In this document: positions 8,000 to 16,842 of the stretch, in pieces
Layout: the number at the start of each line of letters is the position of its first letter
Position numbering within the stretch: the stretch's first letter is position 1
Program-made: the position numbers and the translations under genes
Notes under the pieces: generated by a model
What the model saw: only the letters and a program-made list of their open reading frames with translations
Database searches by the model: none
Told to the model about the DNA's origin: nothing
Assembly (NCBI GenBank): GCA_014804645.1
Contig: JAAUZI010000080.1
Location: 1-37,514, forward strand
Source: Lachnospiraceae bacterium
Lineage (GTDB): Bacteria > Bacillota > Clostridia > Lachnospirales > Lachnospiraceae
DNA: 37,514 bases
Direction of reading: 5' to 3'

Positions 8000-8941
8000 A
8001 TGAAAATTGTTTTTATGGGAACCCCGGACTACGCGGTGGGAGCACTGGAGGCGTTGATACAGGCAGGACATGAGATCACGGCGGTGGTGACGCAGCCGGA
8101 CAAGGCCAAGGGGCGCAGCGGCAGTCTGCAGTATCCCCCGGTCAAGGAATGTGCGCTGGCCCATGATATTCCGGTGTTTCAGCCGGAACGCATTAAGCGG
8201 CCGGAGGCGGTGGAGACGCTCAGAGGCTATGAGGCGGACGCCTTTGTGGTGGCGGCTTTCGGACAGATACTGTCCCAGGAGATTCTGGATATGCCCAGGC
8301 TGGGCTGCCTGAATATCCACGCCTCCCTGCTGCCCAGATACCGGGGAGCATCCCCCATACAGCATGTGATTATAGGCGGGGAAAAGGAGACAGGCATCAC
8401 CATCATGCAGATGGACATAGGCGTGGATACCGGGGATATACTATACCAAAAGACGCTGCCCATCGACCGGCAGGATACCTGCCAGTCTCTGTACGCGAAA
8501 CTGACGTCCCTGGGCGGCCAGGCCATTGTGGAGGCTCTGGAGCTGCTGGAACAGGGAGCGCTTGTGCCTAGGAAACAGCGTGAGGAGGACAGCTGCTATG
8601 CCGGGCTTATCACCAGGGAAATGGGCCGGATCGATTTTTCCAGAGACGCCATCTCCATTGAACGTTTGGTTCATGGTATGAATCCCTGGCCCAGCGCTTA
8701 TACTTTTTATCGTGGAAAACAACTTAAAATATGGGAGGCCGTCGCTCTGGAGCAGGATGCGGCAGCCATGGAGCCTGGAACCATCGTTTCCGTGGGTGGA
8801 CAGGATTTCACGGTGGCTACGGGACAGGGGCTGCTCAGAGTACAGGAGCTGCAGCTGGAGGGCAAGAAACGCATGAGCGCCCACGATTTTTTGCTGGGCA
8901 TGCGTCTTGCGCCAGGAGAAAAACTGGGCGAGGGAGGTTGA
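8000..8941 (+). CDS. fmt: Methionyl-tRNA formyltransferase
   Basis: The 313-residue protein formylates initiator Met-tRNA with 10-formyl-tetrahydrofolate. The N-terminal formyltransferase domain carries MGTPDYA, the catalytic region with Asn105 and His107 (LNIHASLLPRYRG) and the Asp143 segment (IGVDTGDI). The C-terminal tRNA-binding domain covers roughly residues 205-313. GAGGAG at the def stop codon provides the ribosome site, so translation of def and fmt is probably coupled. The length is standard. Confidence 0.96.
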   Translation: MKIVFMGTPDYAVGALEALIQAGHEITAVVTQPDKAKGRSGSLQYPPVKECALAHDIPVFQPERIKRPEAVETLRGYEADAFVVAAFGQILSQEILDMPRLGCLNIHASLLPRYRGASPIQHVIIGGEKETGITIMQMDIGVDTGDILYQKTLPIDRQDTCQSLYAKLTSLGGQAIVEALELLEQGALVPRKQREEDSCYAGLITREMGRIDFSRDAISIERLVHGMNPWPSAYTFYRGKQLKIWEAVALEQDAAAMEPGTIVSVGGQDFTVATGQGLLRVQELQLEGKKRMSAHDFLLGMRLAPGEKLGEGG

Positions 8942-8945
8942 AGGT

Positions 8946-9647
8946 ATGATTTATTGGGATCCTACTTATATTTTGGTTTTGATCGGGCTGGCAATCAGTC
9001 TTTTGGCGAGCTGGGCAGTGAACTCGTCCATGAGAAAGTATCACCGAGTGCCAAATACCACGGGTATCACCGGCGCCGAATGCGCCAGGAGAATTCTGGA
9101 CAACGAGGGGCTGTACTATGTGCAGGTGCAGGACCTGGGCAGCAATAGTGGAGATCATTTTGACCCGGCGGCGAACACTGTGCGCCTCTCCAGCCAGAAT
9201 TATCACGGCAGGACGGTGACAGCCATGGGGGTGGCGGCCCACGAGTGCGGACATGCGATACAGCATGCCCAGGAGTATACGCCCATCAAGATCAGGACGG
9301 CGCTGGTGCCGGTGGTGAACATTGGCAGCAATGCCAGCATGCCGCTGATTCTCCTGGGTGTGATACTGAGCTGGAACCAGCTGCTGATACAGTTGGGAAT
9401 CATTGCCTTTTCTCTCACCGTAGTGTTTCAACTGGTGACGCTGCCGGTGGAATTCAACGCCTCCGGCAGGGCATTGGAGCGTCTGGAGCGGTACGGCATA
9501 GTCACCCAGCAAGAGAACAGGGGCTGCAGAAAGGTACTCAGCGCCGCTGCCATGACCTATGTGGCGGGCACCCTGGCCACAGTGCTGCAGCTGCTGCGGC
9601 TGATTCTGCTGTTTGGCGGCAACCGCCGCAGCAGCAGGAGGGACTAG
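8946..9647 (+). CDS. YugP-family zinc-dependent membrane peptidase
   Basis: The 233-residue protein has an N-terminal transmembrane segment (about residues 7-25), the metallopeptidase motif HECGH (99-103), and two further hydrophobic segments (about 120-165), as in the YugP/DUF2227-like neutral zinc peptidases of Firmicutes. It should act at the cytoplasmic membrane; its substrate is unknown. The ATG at 8946 follows GGGAGG within the last codons of fmt, with a 4-base gap, so it is tightly coupled to that gene. An upstream in-frame start at 8907 would overlap fmt and is less likely. The family call is good, the biological role unknown. Confidence 0.85.
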   Translation: MIYWDPTYILVLIGLAISLLASWAVNSSMRKYHRVPNTTGITGAECARRILDNEGLYYVQVQDLGSNSGDHFDPAANTVRLSSQNYHGRTVTAMGVAAHECGHAIQHAQEYTPIKIRTALVPVVNIGSNASMPLILLGVILSWNQLLIQLGIIAFSLTVVFQLVTLPVEFNASGRALERLERYGIVTQQENRGCRKVLSAAAMTYVAGTLATVLQLLRLILLFGGNRRSSRRD

Positions 9648-9661
9648 GCGGGAATATCATT

Positions 9662-10978
9662 ATGGCTGAAAACACGAGAGAGATCGTATTGGATACCCTG
9701 CTGGAGATGGAGCGGGGCAGAGAGTACTCCAATCAGATCATTAAGGCAGTCTTGGATAAATACGATTATCTGGACAGCCAGGACAAAAGATTTATCAAGC
9801 GTCTGGCCGAGGGCTGCGTGGAGCGCAGAATCGAGCTGGACTATATTCTGAACCAATATTCCACCGTGCCGGTGAATCGGATGAAACCGCTGATACGCTG
9901 TCTCATGCGGATGGGCGTGTATCAGATTCTGTATATGGACGGGGTGCCGGACAGCGCCGCCTGCAATGAGGCGGTAAAGCTGGCGGGACAGAGAAAGTTC
10001 ACCAACCTCAAAGGCTTTGTAAACGGAGTGCTGCGCAAGGTTGCCGCCCGGAAGGACGAAATTTCCCTGCCGGATTTTGAGGCCGAGCCGTTGCGCCATC
10101 TGTCCGTGCGGTATTCCATGCCGGAATGGATCGTGCAAATGTGGCTGGAAGAGTACGGAACGCAGCAGACCCGGGAACTGCTGGAACAGCTGTTGGCAGT
10201 CCATCCTGTGACCGTTCGCTTTGCCGGGCGGATTACGCAGGCACAGCGCCAGGCATATGTGGAAAACTGGCAGCGCGAGGGGGTGCGTGTCACCCCATCG
10301 GAATATCTGGACTATGCTTATTATCTGGAAGGCGTTCAGGGCGTCACCGGGCTTGCGGGCTATGCGGAGGGAGCTTTTCTGGTGCAGGACATAAGCTCCA
10401 TGCTCTGTGTGGAGGCAGCCGGACTGCGGGAGGGGGCTTTCGTCATGGATGTGTGCGCCGCTCCTGGCGGGAAAGCCCTTCTGGCGGCCCAGAGGGCGGC
10501 TCATGTGCTGGCCCGGGACGTATCGGAGCAGAAAATGGAGCGGATTCGGGAGAATGCCCGCCGCATGGGGCTGGAGGACAAAATGACTCTGGAACTCTGG
10601 GACGCCTGTCTGCCCGACGAGTCCAGGGCGGAGAGCGCGGATGTAGTGTTTATGGACGTGCCCTGCTCCGGCCTAGGAGTGCTGGGCAAAAAGAGGGATA
10701 TCAAGTACCGGGTGACGCCGGAGAGCCTGAAGGAGCTTACAGAGCTGCAGCGCCGGATCATCGAGGGCAGCTGGCGCTATGTAAAGCCCGGCGGTGTGCT
10801 GATGTACAGCACCTGCACCATCAATCGGCAGGAGAATCAGGATATGTGCGGCTGGATATGTGAGAATTTTCCCTTCACCCTGGAGGAGAGCAGACAGCTG
10901 CTGCCCCGGCAGGCGCATATGGACGGTTTTTTCTTTGCCAGACTGAGGCGTGAAATGGACCAAGCGGGTGGGATATAG
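9662..10978 (+). CDS. rsmB: 16S rRNA (cytosine-967-C5)-methyltransferase RsmB
   Basis: The 438-residue protein has an N-terminal NusB-like RNA-binding domain (about residues 1-150) and a C-terminal SAM methyltransferase domain. The SAM motif is DVCAAPGGKA (263-272). The two functional cysteines are Cys335 in DVPCSG and Cys385 in STCT, the arrangement of m5C RNA methyltransferases. The ATG at 9662 is chosen because the NusB-like domain begins there; the same frame stays open far upstream, but only as a shadow of the peptidase gene. It methylates C967 of 16S rRNA by family knowledge. It lies 14 bases after the peptidase gene. Confidence 0.93.
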   Translation: MAENTREIVLDTLLEMERGREYSNQIIKAVLDKYDYLDSQDKRFIKRLAEGCVERRIELDYILNQYSTVPVNRMKPLIRCLMRMGVYQILYMDGVPDSAACNEAVKLAGQRKFTNLKGFVNGVLRKVAARKDEISLPDFEAEPLRHLSVRYSMPEWIVQMWLEEYGTQQTRELLEQLLAVHPVTVRFAGRITQAQRQAYVENWQREGVRVTPSEYLDYAYYLEGVQGVTGLAGYAEGAFLVQDISSMLCVEAAGLREGAFVMDVCAAPGGKALLAAQRAAHVLARDVSEQKMERIRENARRMGLEDKMTLELWDACLPDESRAESADVVFMDVPCSGLGVLGKKRDIKYRVTPESLKELTELQRRIIEGSWRYVKPGGVLMYSTCTINRQENQDMCGWICENFPFTLEESRQLLPRQAHMDGFFFARLRREMDQAGGI

Positions 10979-11036
10979 AAGGAACAGCGGGTTCCGTAGA
11001 GAGACGTAGGCTGGATTTTTGGGGACGAGACAGAGC

Positions 11037-12092
11037 ATGAAATGGGAGAATCAGGATGGGAAAACAGATATCAAATCTCTGACATTCGCGCAGCTGCAGG
11101 AGGAGCTGGCGGCCCTGGGGGAGAAACCTTTCCGGGCACAGCAGCTCTATCAGTGGATGCACGAAAAAATGGTCAGAGACTATGACGACATGAGCAATCT
11201 GCCCCGAAAGCTGCGGGAGGACTTGCAGGGGCATTTCTCTTATACCAGTCTGCGGCCAGTGGAGGTGCAGGAATCCCGGCTCGACGGTACCAAAAAGTTT
11301 CTCTTCGCCCTGGAGGACGGGAATGTGGTGGAGAGCGTGTGGATGCGGTACAGGCATGGGAACAGTGTATGTATCTCCTCCCAGGTTGGCTGCCGGATGG
11401 GCTGCCGGTTCTGCGCCTCCACCCTCGGGGGGCTGGTGCGGGGGTTGCGGCCCAGTGAAATGCTGGATCAGATCTACGCCATCAGTCTGTTGACGGGAGA
11501 GCGGGTGTCCAACGTGGTGGTCATGGGCACGGGGGAGCCTCTGGACAACTATGACGGTCTGCTGCGGTTTCTCGGGATGCTGACGGATGAAAAGGGCTTG
11601 CATATCAGCGCCAGAAATGTTACAGTATCTACCTGTGGACTTGTGCCGGAGATGAGGAGACTGGCCCAGGAGAAACTGCAGATCACCCTGGCGCTGTCCC
11701 TCCATGCCGCCACGAACGAAAAACGCAGGGAACTGATGCCTATTGCGAACCGCTACACCATACAGGAGCTGACGGAGGCCTGCCGCTACTATTTTGAGCA
11801 GACCGGCAGACGGATCACTTTTGAGTATAGTCTGGTGGGCGGCGTCAACGATGGCCGGGAGGACGCCCGGCGGCTGGCGGCTCTGGCGGCACCGCTGCGC
11901 TGCCATGTGAATCTGATTCCGGTGAATCCCATAAAAGAAAGGGATTATGTGCAGTCGGAGACCGGCCGGATACAGGCTTTTAAAAATCTTCTTGAAAAAA
12001 ATGGAATAAATGTTACTATTAGAAGGGAAATGGGTAGGGACATTGACGGCGCCTGCGGGCAGCTGAGACGTTCCTATATGCAGGAGGGATAG
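11037..12092 (+). CDS. rlmN: Dual-specificity RNA methyltransferase RlmN
   Basis: This radical-SAM enzyme makes 2-methyladenosine in 23S rRNA (A2503) and in some tRNAs. The 351-residue protein shows the CX3CX2C cluster CRMGCRFC (Cys119, 123, 126), the GTGEP SAM-binding segment, and near the C-terminus a conserved Cys (DGACGQL) needed to resolve the protein-RNA adduct. The ATG at 11037 has no strong ribosome site (GGGGACGAGA upstream); an in-frame TTG at 11019 is the alternative. A small GGAAC/GTTCC hairpin lies in the 58-base gap after rsmB. Confidence 0.95.
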   Translation: MKWENQDGKTDIKSLTFAQLQEELAALGEKPFRAQQLYQWMHEKMVRDYDDMSNLPRKLREDLQGHFSYTSLRPVEVQESRLDGTKKFLFALEDGNVVESVWMRYRHGNSVCISSQVGCRMGCRFCASTLGGLVRGLRPSEMLDQIYAISLLTGERVSNVVVMGTGEPLDNYDGLLRFLGMLTDEKGLHISARNVTVSTCGLVPEMRRLAQEKLQITLALSLHAATNEKRRELMPIANRYTIQELTEACRYYFEQTGRRITFEYSLVGGVNDGREDARRLAALAAPLRCHVNLIPVNPIKERDYVQSETGRIQAFKNLLEKNGINVTIRREMGRDIDGACGQLRRSYMQEG

Positions 12093-12094
12093 AC

Positions 12095-12823
12095 GTGCTA
12101 AAGACGTTTTCAGTCACCGACATCGGCAGGAAAAGAAAACAGAATCAGGACTATGTGTTTACTTCACAGCGGGCCATCGGAAATCTGCCCAATCTGTTTA
12201 TCGTGGCAGACGGCATGGGTGGGCATAAGGCCGGGGAATATGCGTCCAAATATACGGTGGAGACTATCTGTAACTGCATTGAGCGCTCTTTTGAAAAGAG
12301 TCCCACGCTGATTTTGCAGAAGGCGATTGAGCTTGCCAACACCCATATCCGTCAAAAGGCCAGCGAGGATATCAGTCTGGAGGGAATGGGAACCACGGTG
12401 GTGGCTGCCACCTGTCTGGGAAAATATCTGCAGGTGGCCAATGTGGGGGACAGCAGACTCTATATTGTGAACGAGGAGATCCGGCAGATTACCAGAGACC
12501 ACTCGAAGGTGGAGGAGCTGGTCAGAGTAGGAGTCCTCGACAGAGAGGCGGCCCGCAACCATCCGGAAAAAAATATTATTACCAGAGCGGTTGGAGCCAA
12601 CGATGCTGTTGAGGTGGATTTTTTTACCGTGGAATTGACCCCGGGAGACATCGTGCTGATGTGTTCTGACGGTCTGACCAATATGCTGGAGGATGAGGAG
12701 ATACGGGATATTTTAAAATGCCCGGGAGAGCTGGAAGAGAAAGCCCAAAAGCTGATAGAGGCAGCTAATTCCCACGGCGGCAAGGACAATATCTCTGTGA
12801 TTCTGATTGAACCGCTGGCATAG
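12095..12823 (+). CDS. stp: PP2C-type Ser/Thr protein phosphatase (Stp/PrpC)
   Basis: The 242-residue protein reverses phosphorylation by the neighbouring PASTA kinase. The PP2C metal-binding motifs appear in order: RKRKQNQD near the N-terminus, VADGMGGHKAGE, GMGTTVVA, NVGDSRLY, CSDGLTNM and GGKDNIS. It starts at GTG 12095, two bases after rlmN, behind a strong GGAGGGAT site. It has no membrane segment, so it is cytoplasmic. The phosphatase-kinase-rsgA order is conserved across Firmicutes and supports the pairing. Confidence 0.95.
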   Translation: MLKTFSVTDIGRKRKQNQDYVFTSQRAIGNLPNLFIVADGMGGHKAGEYASKYTVETICNCIERSFEKSPTLILQKAIELANTHIRQKASEDISLEGMGTTVVAATCLGKYLQVANVGDSRLYIVNEEIRQITRDHSKVEELVRVGVLDREAARNHPEKNIITRAVGANDAVEVDFFTVELTPGDIVLMCSDGLTNMLEDEEIRDILKCPGELEEKAQKLIEAANSHGGKDNISVILIEPLA

Positions 12824-12893
12824 GCGGACATGAGGAGGCAGGAGCCGGATTTATCCGCAGCATGTACAGAGAAGTGAGAACGGAGAAATAAGC

Positions 12894-15023
12894 ATGGTAA
12901 AAATTGGGATGATAATAGGAGACCGCTACGAGATATTGGAAAAAATCGGTACCGGCGGTATGTCCGATGTGTATAAAGCAAAGTGTCATAAACTGAACCG
13001 CTATGTGGCAGTAAAGATTTTGAAACAGGAATTCAGCGAGAACGAGAATTTTGTGTCCAAATTCCGAATCGAGGCCCAGGCGGCGGCCAGTCTCATGCAC
13101 CCCAATATCGTCAACGTGTACGACGTGGGTGCCGAGAACGACATCTATTATATTGTCATGGAGCTTGTGGAGGGCATTACGCTGAAAAAATATATTGAGC
13201 GTAAGGCCAGACTGTCCTACAAGGAGGCCGTCAGCATTGCCATTCAGGTGAGTATGGGCATTGAGGCCGCACACAACAACCATATCATACACAGGGATAT
13301 CAAACCCCAGAATATTATTATTTCCCGGGAGGGCAAGGTGAAGGTGACGGACTTCGGTATCGCCAAGGCAGCTACCAGCAACACCATTACCTCCAATGTC
13401 ATGGGATCCGTGCACTATACGTCGCCGGAGCAGGCCAGAGGCGGCTACAGCGACGAGAAGAGCGATATTTACTCTCTGGGCATTACACTGTTTGAAATGC
13501 TGACAGGGCGGGTTCCTTTCAATGGGGAGACTACCGTAGCCATAGCCATCAAGCACATTCAGGAGGAAATGATTTCTCCCAAGGAGTACGTGCCGGAGAT
13601 CCCCAGCAGCGTGGAAGCCATTGTGCTGAAATGTTGTCAGAAATCCCCCGACAGGCGTTATCAGAGCATGGCGGAGGTGATTGCGGACCTGAAACAGTCT
13701 TTGATCAGCCCGGATGAGGATTTTGTGGTGAACCGGGATATGGATGAGGAGGCCAGCACCCGAACCATCTCCGAGGCGGAGATGAATCAGATCAAGAGAA
13801 AGGCCCAGCGTCAGGACGCCTACGAGGAGCAGATGCGTCTGAACACCCAGTACACACGGCCGCCTCAGGACGAGGAGTATGACGGGGAGGAGGAGTACTA
13901 CGAGGAGGATGAGTACGACGCAGGGGACAGCAAGATGGAAAAGGTCACCGTCATACTGGCCATTCTGGCCGGAGTGGTTATCTGCGCCGTCATTCTTATG
14001 GTGGTAGGTAAAATATTGGGCGTTATGAACACTGATGACATCGGCAGTAAGATCGACCCGGAGACAGAGGAGAGCAGCAGCGCAATGCAGCCGTCGGGGG
14101 TCACTCCCAGCAGCGAAAGCAGTGATGTGCTGACTGTGCCGATGGTGGATGTACTGGGATGGGATGTGGAGGAAGCCAAAAAAGAGATCGTGCGCATCGG
14201 TCTGATTCCCGAGGTGACCATGGTGGAGTCCGAGCTTTATGAGGAGAACACAGTAATTTCCACGGACATTGCGGCGGGGGATGAGGTGGAGGTGAACAGT
14301 ACCGTGGTGCTGACGGTCAGCGCCGGTACGGAGGCCCCGGAGGTGCCGGATGTGTTGGGATTGACCTTCGAGGAAGCCTACAACACGATCACTGCCAAAG
14401 GACTTACTGTGAGCCGTCTGGAGAGCTATTCCGCCACAGTGGAAAAGGGCAGAGTGATCAGCCAGATGCCTATCGGAGGAGAACCGGCGGCCCCGGGGAC
14501 GGCAGTTGTCCTGAATGTAAGTCTGGGAATGGAGGACAATAAAGTGGCAATGCCCAATCTCATCGGCAGCGATCAGATTGAGGCGGAGGAGTGGGTTCAC
14601 GAGAACGGCATGGCTCTGCAGTCCATTGGGGAGGAATACAGCGACACCATAGCCGAGGGACTGGTCTGCTACCAGAATTTCTCAGAGGGGTCTATCCTTG
14701 ATCCGGGCACCCCTATTGTGTTCTGCATCAGTCTGGGCAAAGACCCGGCGAGCGGCGCCACCTACAAGTGCAACGCTACTATTGTGGCTCCGACCATCAG
14801 CGAGGCTCCCGATTACTCCTCCGGCAGTGATGTGCATGTCACTCTGGTGACGGACAACGGAAAGGTTCTGTTGGACGTGACCACCGGCACTTTCCCGCAG
14901 GCGGCGAATTTCTATGGGATCACCTCCCAGTGGGGAACCATCACGCTGACCTATACGGCCACTGTGGATGGCGTACCGGAGAGCAAATCCGTACAGCGGA
15001 GAATAGAATTTGAGCAGGAATAA
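12894..15023 (+). CDS. prkC: PASTA-domain membrane Ser/Thr kinase PrkC
   Basis: The 709-residue kinase senses muropeptides or lipid II outside and phosphorylates cytoplasmic targets. The kinase domain (about 1-275) has the glycine loop GTGGMSDVY, Lys41, HRDIKPQN with Asp135, and DFG at 153-155. A linker with a very acidic Tyr/Glu/Asp-rich stretch (about residues 325-345) leads to one transmembrane segment (about 350-375). Three PASTA repeats follow at roughly 415-480, 483-548 and 551-617. The last ~90 residues are a further extracellular domain without PASTA features, predicted beta-rich. It lies 70 bases after stp. Confidence 0.95.
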   Translation: MVKIGMIIGDRYEILEKIGTGGMSDVYKAKCHKLNRYVAVKILKQEFSENENFVSKFRIEAQAAASLMHPNIVNVYDVGAENDIYYIVMELVEGITLKKYIERKARLSYKEAVSIAIQVSMGIEAAHNNHIIHRDIKPQNIIISREGKVKVTDFGIAKAATSNTITSNVMGSVHYTSPEQARGGYSDEKSDIYSLGITLFEMLTGRVPFNGETTVAIAIKHIQEEMISPKEYVPEIPSSVEAIVLKCCQKSPDRRYQSMAEVIADLKQSLISPDEDFVVNRDMDEEASTRTISEAEMNQIKRKAQRQDAYEEQMRLNTQYTRPPQDEEYDGEEEYYEEDEYDAGDSKMEKVTVILAILAGVVICAVILMVVGKILGVMNTDDIGSKIDPETEESSSAMQPSGVTPSSESSDVLTVPMVDVLGWDVEEAKKEIVRIGLIPEVTMVESELYEENTVISTDIAAGDEVEVNSTVVLTVSAGTEAPEVPDVLGLTFEEAYNTITAKGLTVSRLESYSATVEKGRVISQMPIGGEPAAPGTAVVLNVSLGMEDNKVAMPNLIGSDQIEAEEWVHENGMALQSIGEEYSDTIAEGLVCYQNFSEGSILDPGTPIVFCISLGKDPASGATYKCNATIVAPTISEAPDYSSGSDVHVTLVTDNGKVLLDVTTGTFPQAANFYGITSQWGTITLTYTATVDGVPESKSVQRRIEFEQE

Positions 15024-15064
15024 TGGACTCCAATCAGCATATTCCTTAGAAAGGGCTTTTGCTT

Positions 15065-15949
15065 ATGCAAGGTAAAATCATAAAGGGAATTGCCGGTTTC
15101 TACTATGTGCATGTGCCCGGCAGAGGTGTCTATGAGTGCAAGGCCAAGGGAATTTTCAGGAAGGAGCAGATCAAGCCTCTGGTTGGGGACAATGTGGAGA
15201 TAGAACTGTTGGATGAGGCGGACAGGACGGGCAATATCTGCCGCCTTCTGCCCAGGTCCAGCCAGCTGATCCGCCCGGCGGTGGCCAATGTGGATCAGGC
15301 GCTGGTGATTTTTGCAGTCACTCATCCCCAGCCCAACTTCAATCTGCTGGATCGTTTTCTGATTATGATGCAGCAGCAGGGACTACCCTGTGTCATCTGC
15401 CTGAACAAGCTGGACCTGGACCAGGAGGGCAGGGGGCAGGAGTACGCCGATATCTACAATGCCTGCGGCTACCGGGCGCTGATGGTCAGCGCCATCAAAG
15501 AGCAGGGGATAGGGCCGCTCAGAGAGCTGCTCAAGGGCAGGACCACCACAGTGGCAGGCCCCAGCGGGGTGGGCAAGTCCTCCTTGGTGAACTGTCTACA
15601 GTCTGGGACAGTTATGGAGACCGGGGAAATCAGTGAAAAAATTCAGAGGGGCAAACATACCACCAGGCATTCAGAGCTTATCGCTCTGGAGGAGGATACC
15701 TACATTCTGGATACGCCGGGTTTCAGCTCTCTGGGGCTTTTTGACCTGGAGAAGGAGCAGCTGGCATCCTATTATCCCGAATTCAGGGACTATGAGGCGG
15801 ACTGCCGGTTTGGGGGCTGCTCTCACACCGCAGAGCCGCAGTGCGGCGTCAAACAGGCGTTGGAGCAGGGGAAAATAAGCCGTCTGCGGTACGATAACTA
15901 CTGTCAGCTGTACCGGGAACTAAAGGATAAAAAGCCCGTCTATCGATAA
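15065..15949 (+). CDS. rsgA: Ribosome small-subunit-dependent GTPase RsgA
   Basis: RsgA (YloQ/CpgA) is a late maturation factor of the 30S subunit. The 294-residue protein has an N-terminal OB domain and a circularly permuted GTPase: NKLD (114-117) comes before GPSGVGKS (165-172) and DTPG (216-219). The C-terminal zinc site is Cys247, Cys252, His254 and Cys260. The ATG at 15065 follows GAAAGGG; a TTG six bases upstream is possible. In many relatives rpe and a thiamine pyrophosphokinase gene follow; here a hairpin-rich gap and a toxin-antitoxin module follow instead. Confidence 0.95.
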   Translation: MQGKIIKGIAGFYYVHVPGRGVYECKAKGIFRKEQIKPLVGDNVEIELLDEADRTGNICRLLPRSSQLIRPAVANVDQALVIFAVTHPQPNFNLLDRFLIMMQQQGLPCVICLNKLDLDQEGRGQEYADIYNACGYRALMVSAIKEQGIGPLRELLKGRTTTVAGPSGVGKSSLVNCLQSGTVMETGEISEKIQRGKHTTRHSELIALEEDTYILDTPGFSSLGLFDLEKEQLASYYPEFRDYEADCRFGGCSHTAEPQCGVKQALEQGKISRLRYDNYCQLYRELKDKKPVYR

Positions 15950-16024
15950 AATACATATTGTTGCATTTCTATAAAATGGCTTAAAGGTTGATAAATACTA
16001 GGGTTGAGCCTTAATACCGAGAAA

Positions 16025-16062
16025 AGAAAGGACAAGTCATGGGAAAATACCTTGTCCTTTCT
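16025..16062 (+). terminator. Strong hairpin after rsgA, possible terminator
   Basis: AGAAAGGACAAG (16025-16036) and CTTGTCCTTTCT (16051-16062) form a perfect 12-pair stem around a 14-base loop. There is no clear T-run on the + strand, while the minus strand has a T-rich tail (TTTCTTTTCT). It may end transcription in either direction. It is part of a 252-base gap whose other contents are listed separately; 15950-16024 shows nothing recognisable. Confidence 0.55.
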
Positions 16063-16066
16063 GTGT

Positions 16067-16103
16067 ATCTGACGATTTTGCTGTGGTCAGCAGAATCGTA
16101 GAT
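16067..16103 (+). repeat. Left hairpin bracketing the toxin-antitoxin module
   Basis: ATCT-ACGATT-TGCTG pairs with CAGCA-AATCGT-AGAT around a TGGT loop, with two small bulges. Its 5' arm lies in the 15-base sequence TGTATCTGACGATTT (16064-16078), which recurs exactly at 16840-16854 on the other side of the toxin gene, again as the 5' arm of a hairpin. Confidence 0.6.
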
Positions 16104-16148
16104 GTTGGAAGAGTTGCTAAAATCATTGCGGAATAGTTTTTGCAAAGC

Positions 16149-16179
16149 GCTTGCAATTCGCAAGCAAAATGGATATACT
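16149..16179 (+). promoter_or_regulatory. Promoter and operator of the toxin-antitoxin operon
   Basis: TTGCAA (16151-16156) and TATACT (16174-16179) are 17 bases apart. The -35 box lies inside the inverted repeat GCTTGC (16149-16154) / GCAAGC (16160-16165). Antitoxins of this type usually repress their own promoter, and a palindrome over the -35 box is a fitting operator. That it binds the antitoxin is inference. Confidence 0.65.
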
Positions 16180-16201
16180 AATGATAAAGGAGGCGATTGT
16201 T

Positions 16202-16507
16202 ATGGCACGAACATCAAATGTATTTGCACGAGTGGAACCTGAAATCAAAGAGCAGGCGGAGCAGGTACTTGAACGTTTGGGAATCCCTATGTCTAATGCT
16301 GTGGGCATGTTTTTGAGACAGGTGGTTTTGCAAAGAGGGATTCCGTTTGAAATGAAGCTGCCGCAGACGGCACCGCTGAATTACGGCTCTCTTACCAGAG
16401 AACAGTTTGATGCGGAAATGGAAAAAGGCATGGCTGATGTAAAAGCGGGCAGAGTTTATTCGGCAGATACCATTGAAGCGGAAATGAAGAGAGATTTTGG
16501 CATATGA
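16202..16507 (+). CDS. RelB/DinJ-family antitoxin
   Basis: The 101-residue protein begins with a short ribbon-helix-helix segment (MARTSNVFARVEPEIKEQAE) and the family feature GIPMSNAVGMFLRQV. This N-terminal half binds DNA and dimerises; the charged C-terminal half would wrap and neutralise the toxin. AAAGGAGG stands at good distance before the ATG at 16202, so the upstream in-frame start at 16151 is rejected (it would lie in the promoter). It overlaps the toxin gene by four bases (ATGA), typical of translationally coupled toxin-antitoxin pairs. The module is AT-richer than its neighbours. Confidence 0.88.
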   Translation: MARTSNVFARVEPEIKEQAEQVLERLGIPMSNAVGMFLRQVVLQRGIPFEMKLPQTAPLNYGSLTREQFDAEMEKGMADVKAGRVYSADTIEAEMKRDFGI

Positions 16508-16839
16508 GTTGGGATATTGTATATACAGCGCGGGCAAGACAAGACTTGCGTGATATTTATGAATATATAGCATTAGAGCTACTTGCGCCAGAAAATGCGG
16601 CAGGGCAAACTCAGCGGATTATGAAAACGATTCGTTCCCTTGAAGAAATGCCTATGCGTCATCAACTTTATGAAGAAGAACCGTGGCATAGTCGGGGAAT
16701 CCGATTTTTGCCTGTAGATAATTATCTGATATTCTATCTGCCGGAAGAACCTCAGAATACAGTAAATATTGTCCGAATTATGTATGGCGGCAGAGATGTA
16801 CGCAGACAGTTAAGCGAAACGGTTGAACAGCGGACATAA
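16504..16839 (+). CDS. ParE/RelE-superfamily toxin
   Basis: The 111-residue basic protein fits the ParE/RelE fold: the opening WDIVYTARARQDLRDIYEYI, a central helix pair, then the C-terminal strands IRFLPVDNYLIFYLP and VNIVRIMYGGRDVRR. RelE-type members cut mRNA at the ribosome and ParE-type members poison gyrase. The sequence alone does not decide between them, although RDIYEYIA and the RIMYGGRD ending are more ParE-like. It overlaps its antitoxin gene by four bases. It is likely chromosomal and mobile; hairpins with a shared 15-base sequence lie on both sides. Confidence 0.87.
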   Translation: MSWDIVYTARARQDLRDIYEYIALELLAPENAAGQTQRIMKTIRSLEEMPMRHQLYEEEPWHSRGIRFLPVDNYLIFYLPEEPQNTVNIVRIMYGGRDVRRQLSETVEQRT

Positions 16840-16842
16840 TGT

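Noticed and set aside
9245..9661. Long N-terminal extension of rsmB
   Set aside because: The open frame overlaps the peptidase gene in another frame; the NusB-like domain starts at 9662.
12830..12877. Short ORF of about 15 codons between stp and prkC
   Set aside because: No ribosome site at a useful distance and no recognisable sequence; chance ORF in a 70-base gap.
12765..14600. 611-codon minus-strand ORF opposite prkC
   Set aside because: It is His/Leu-rich shadow coding of a clear kinase gene on the + strand, with no domain of its own. The other long minus-strand frames (for example 2824-3561, 17066-18172, 36385-37410) were rejected for the same reason.
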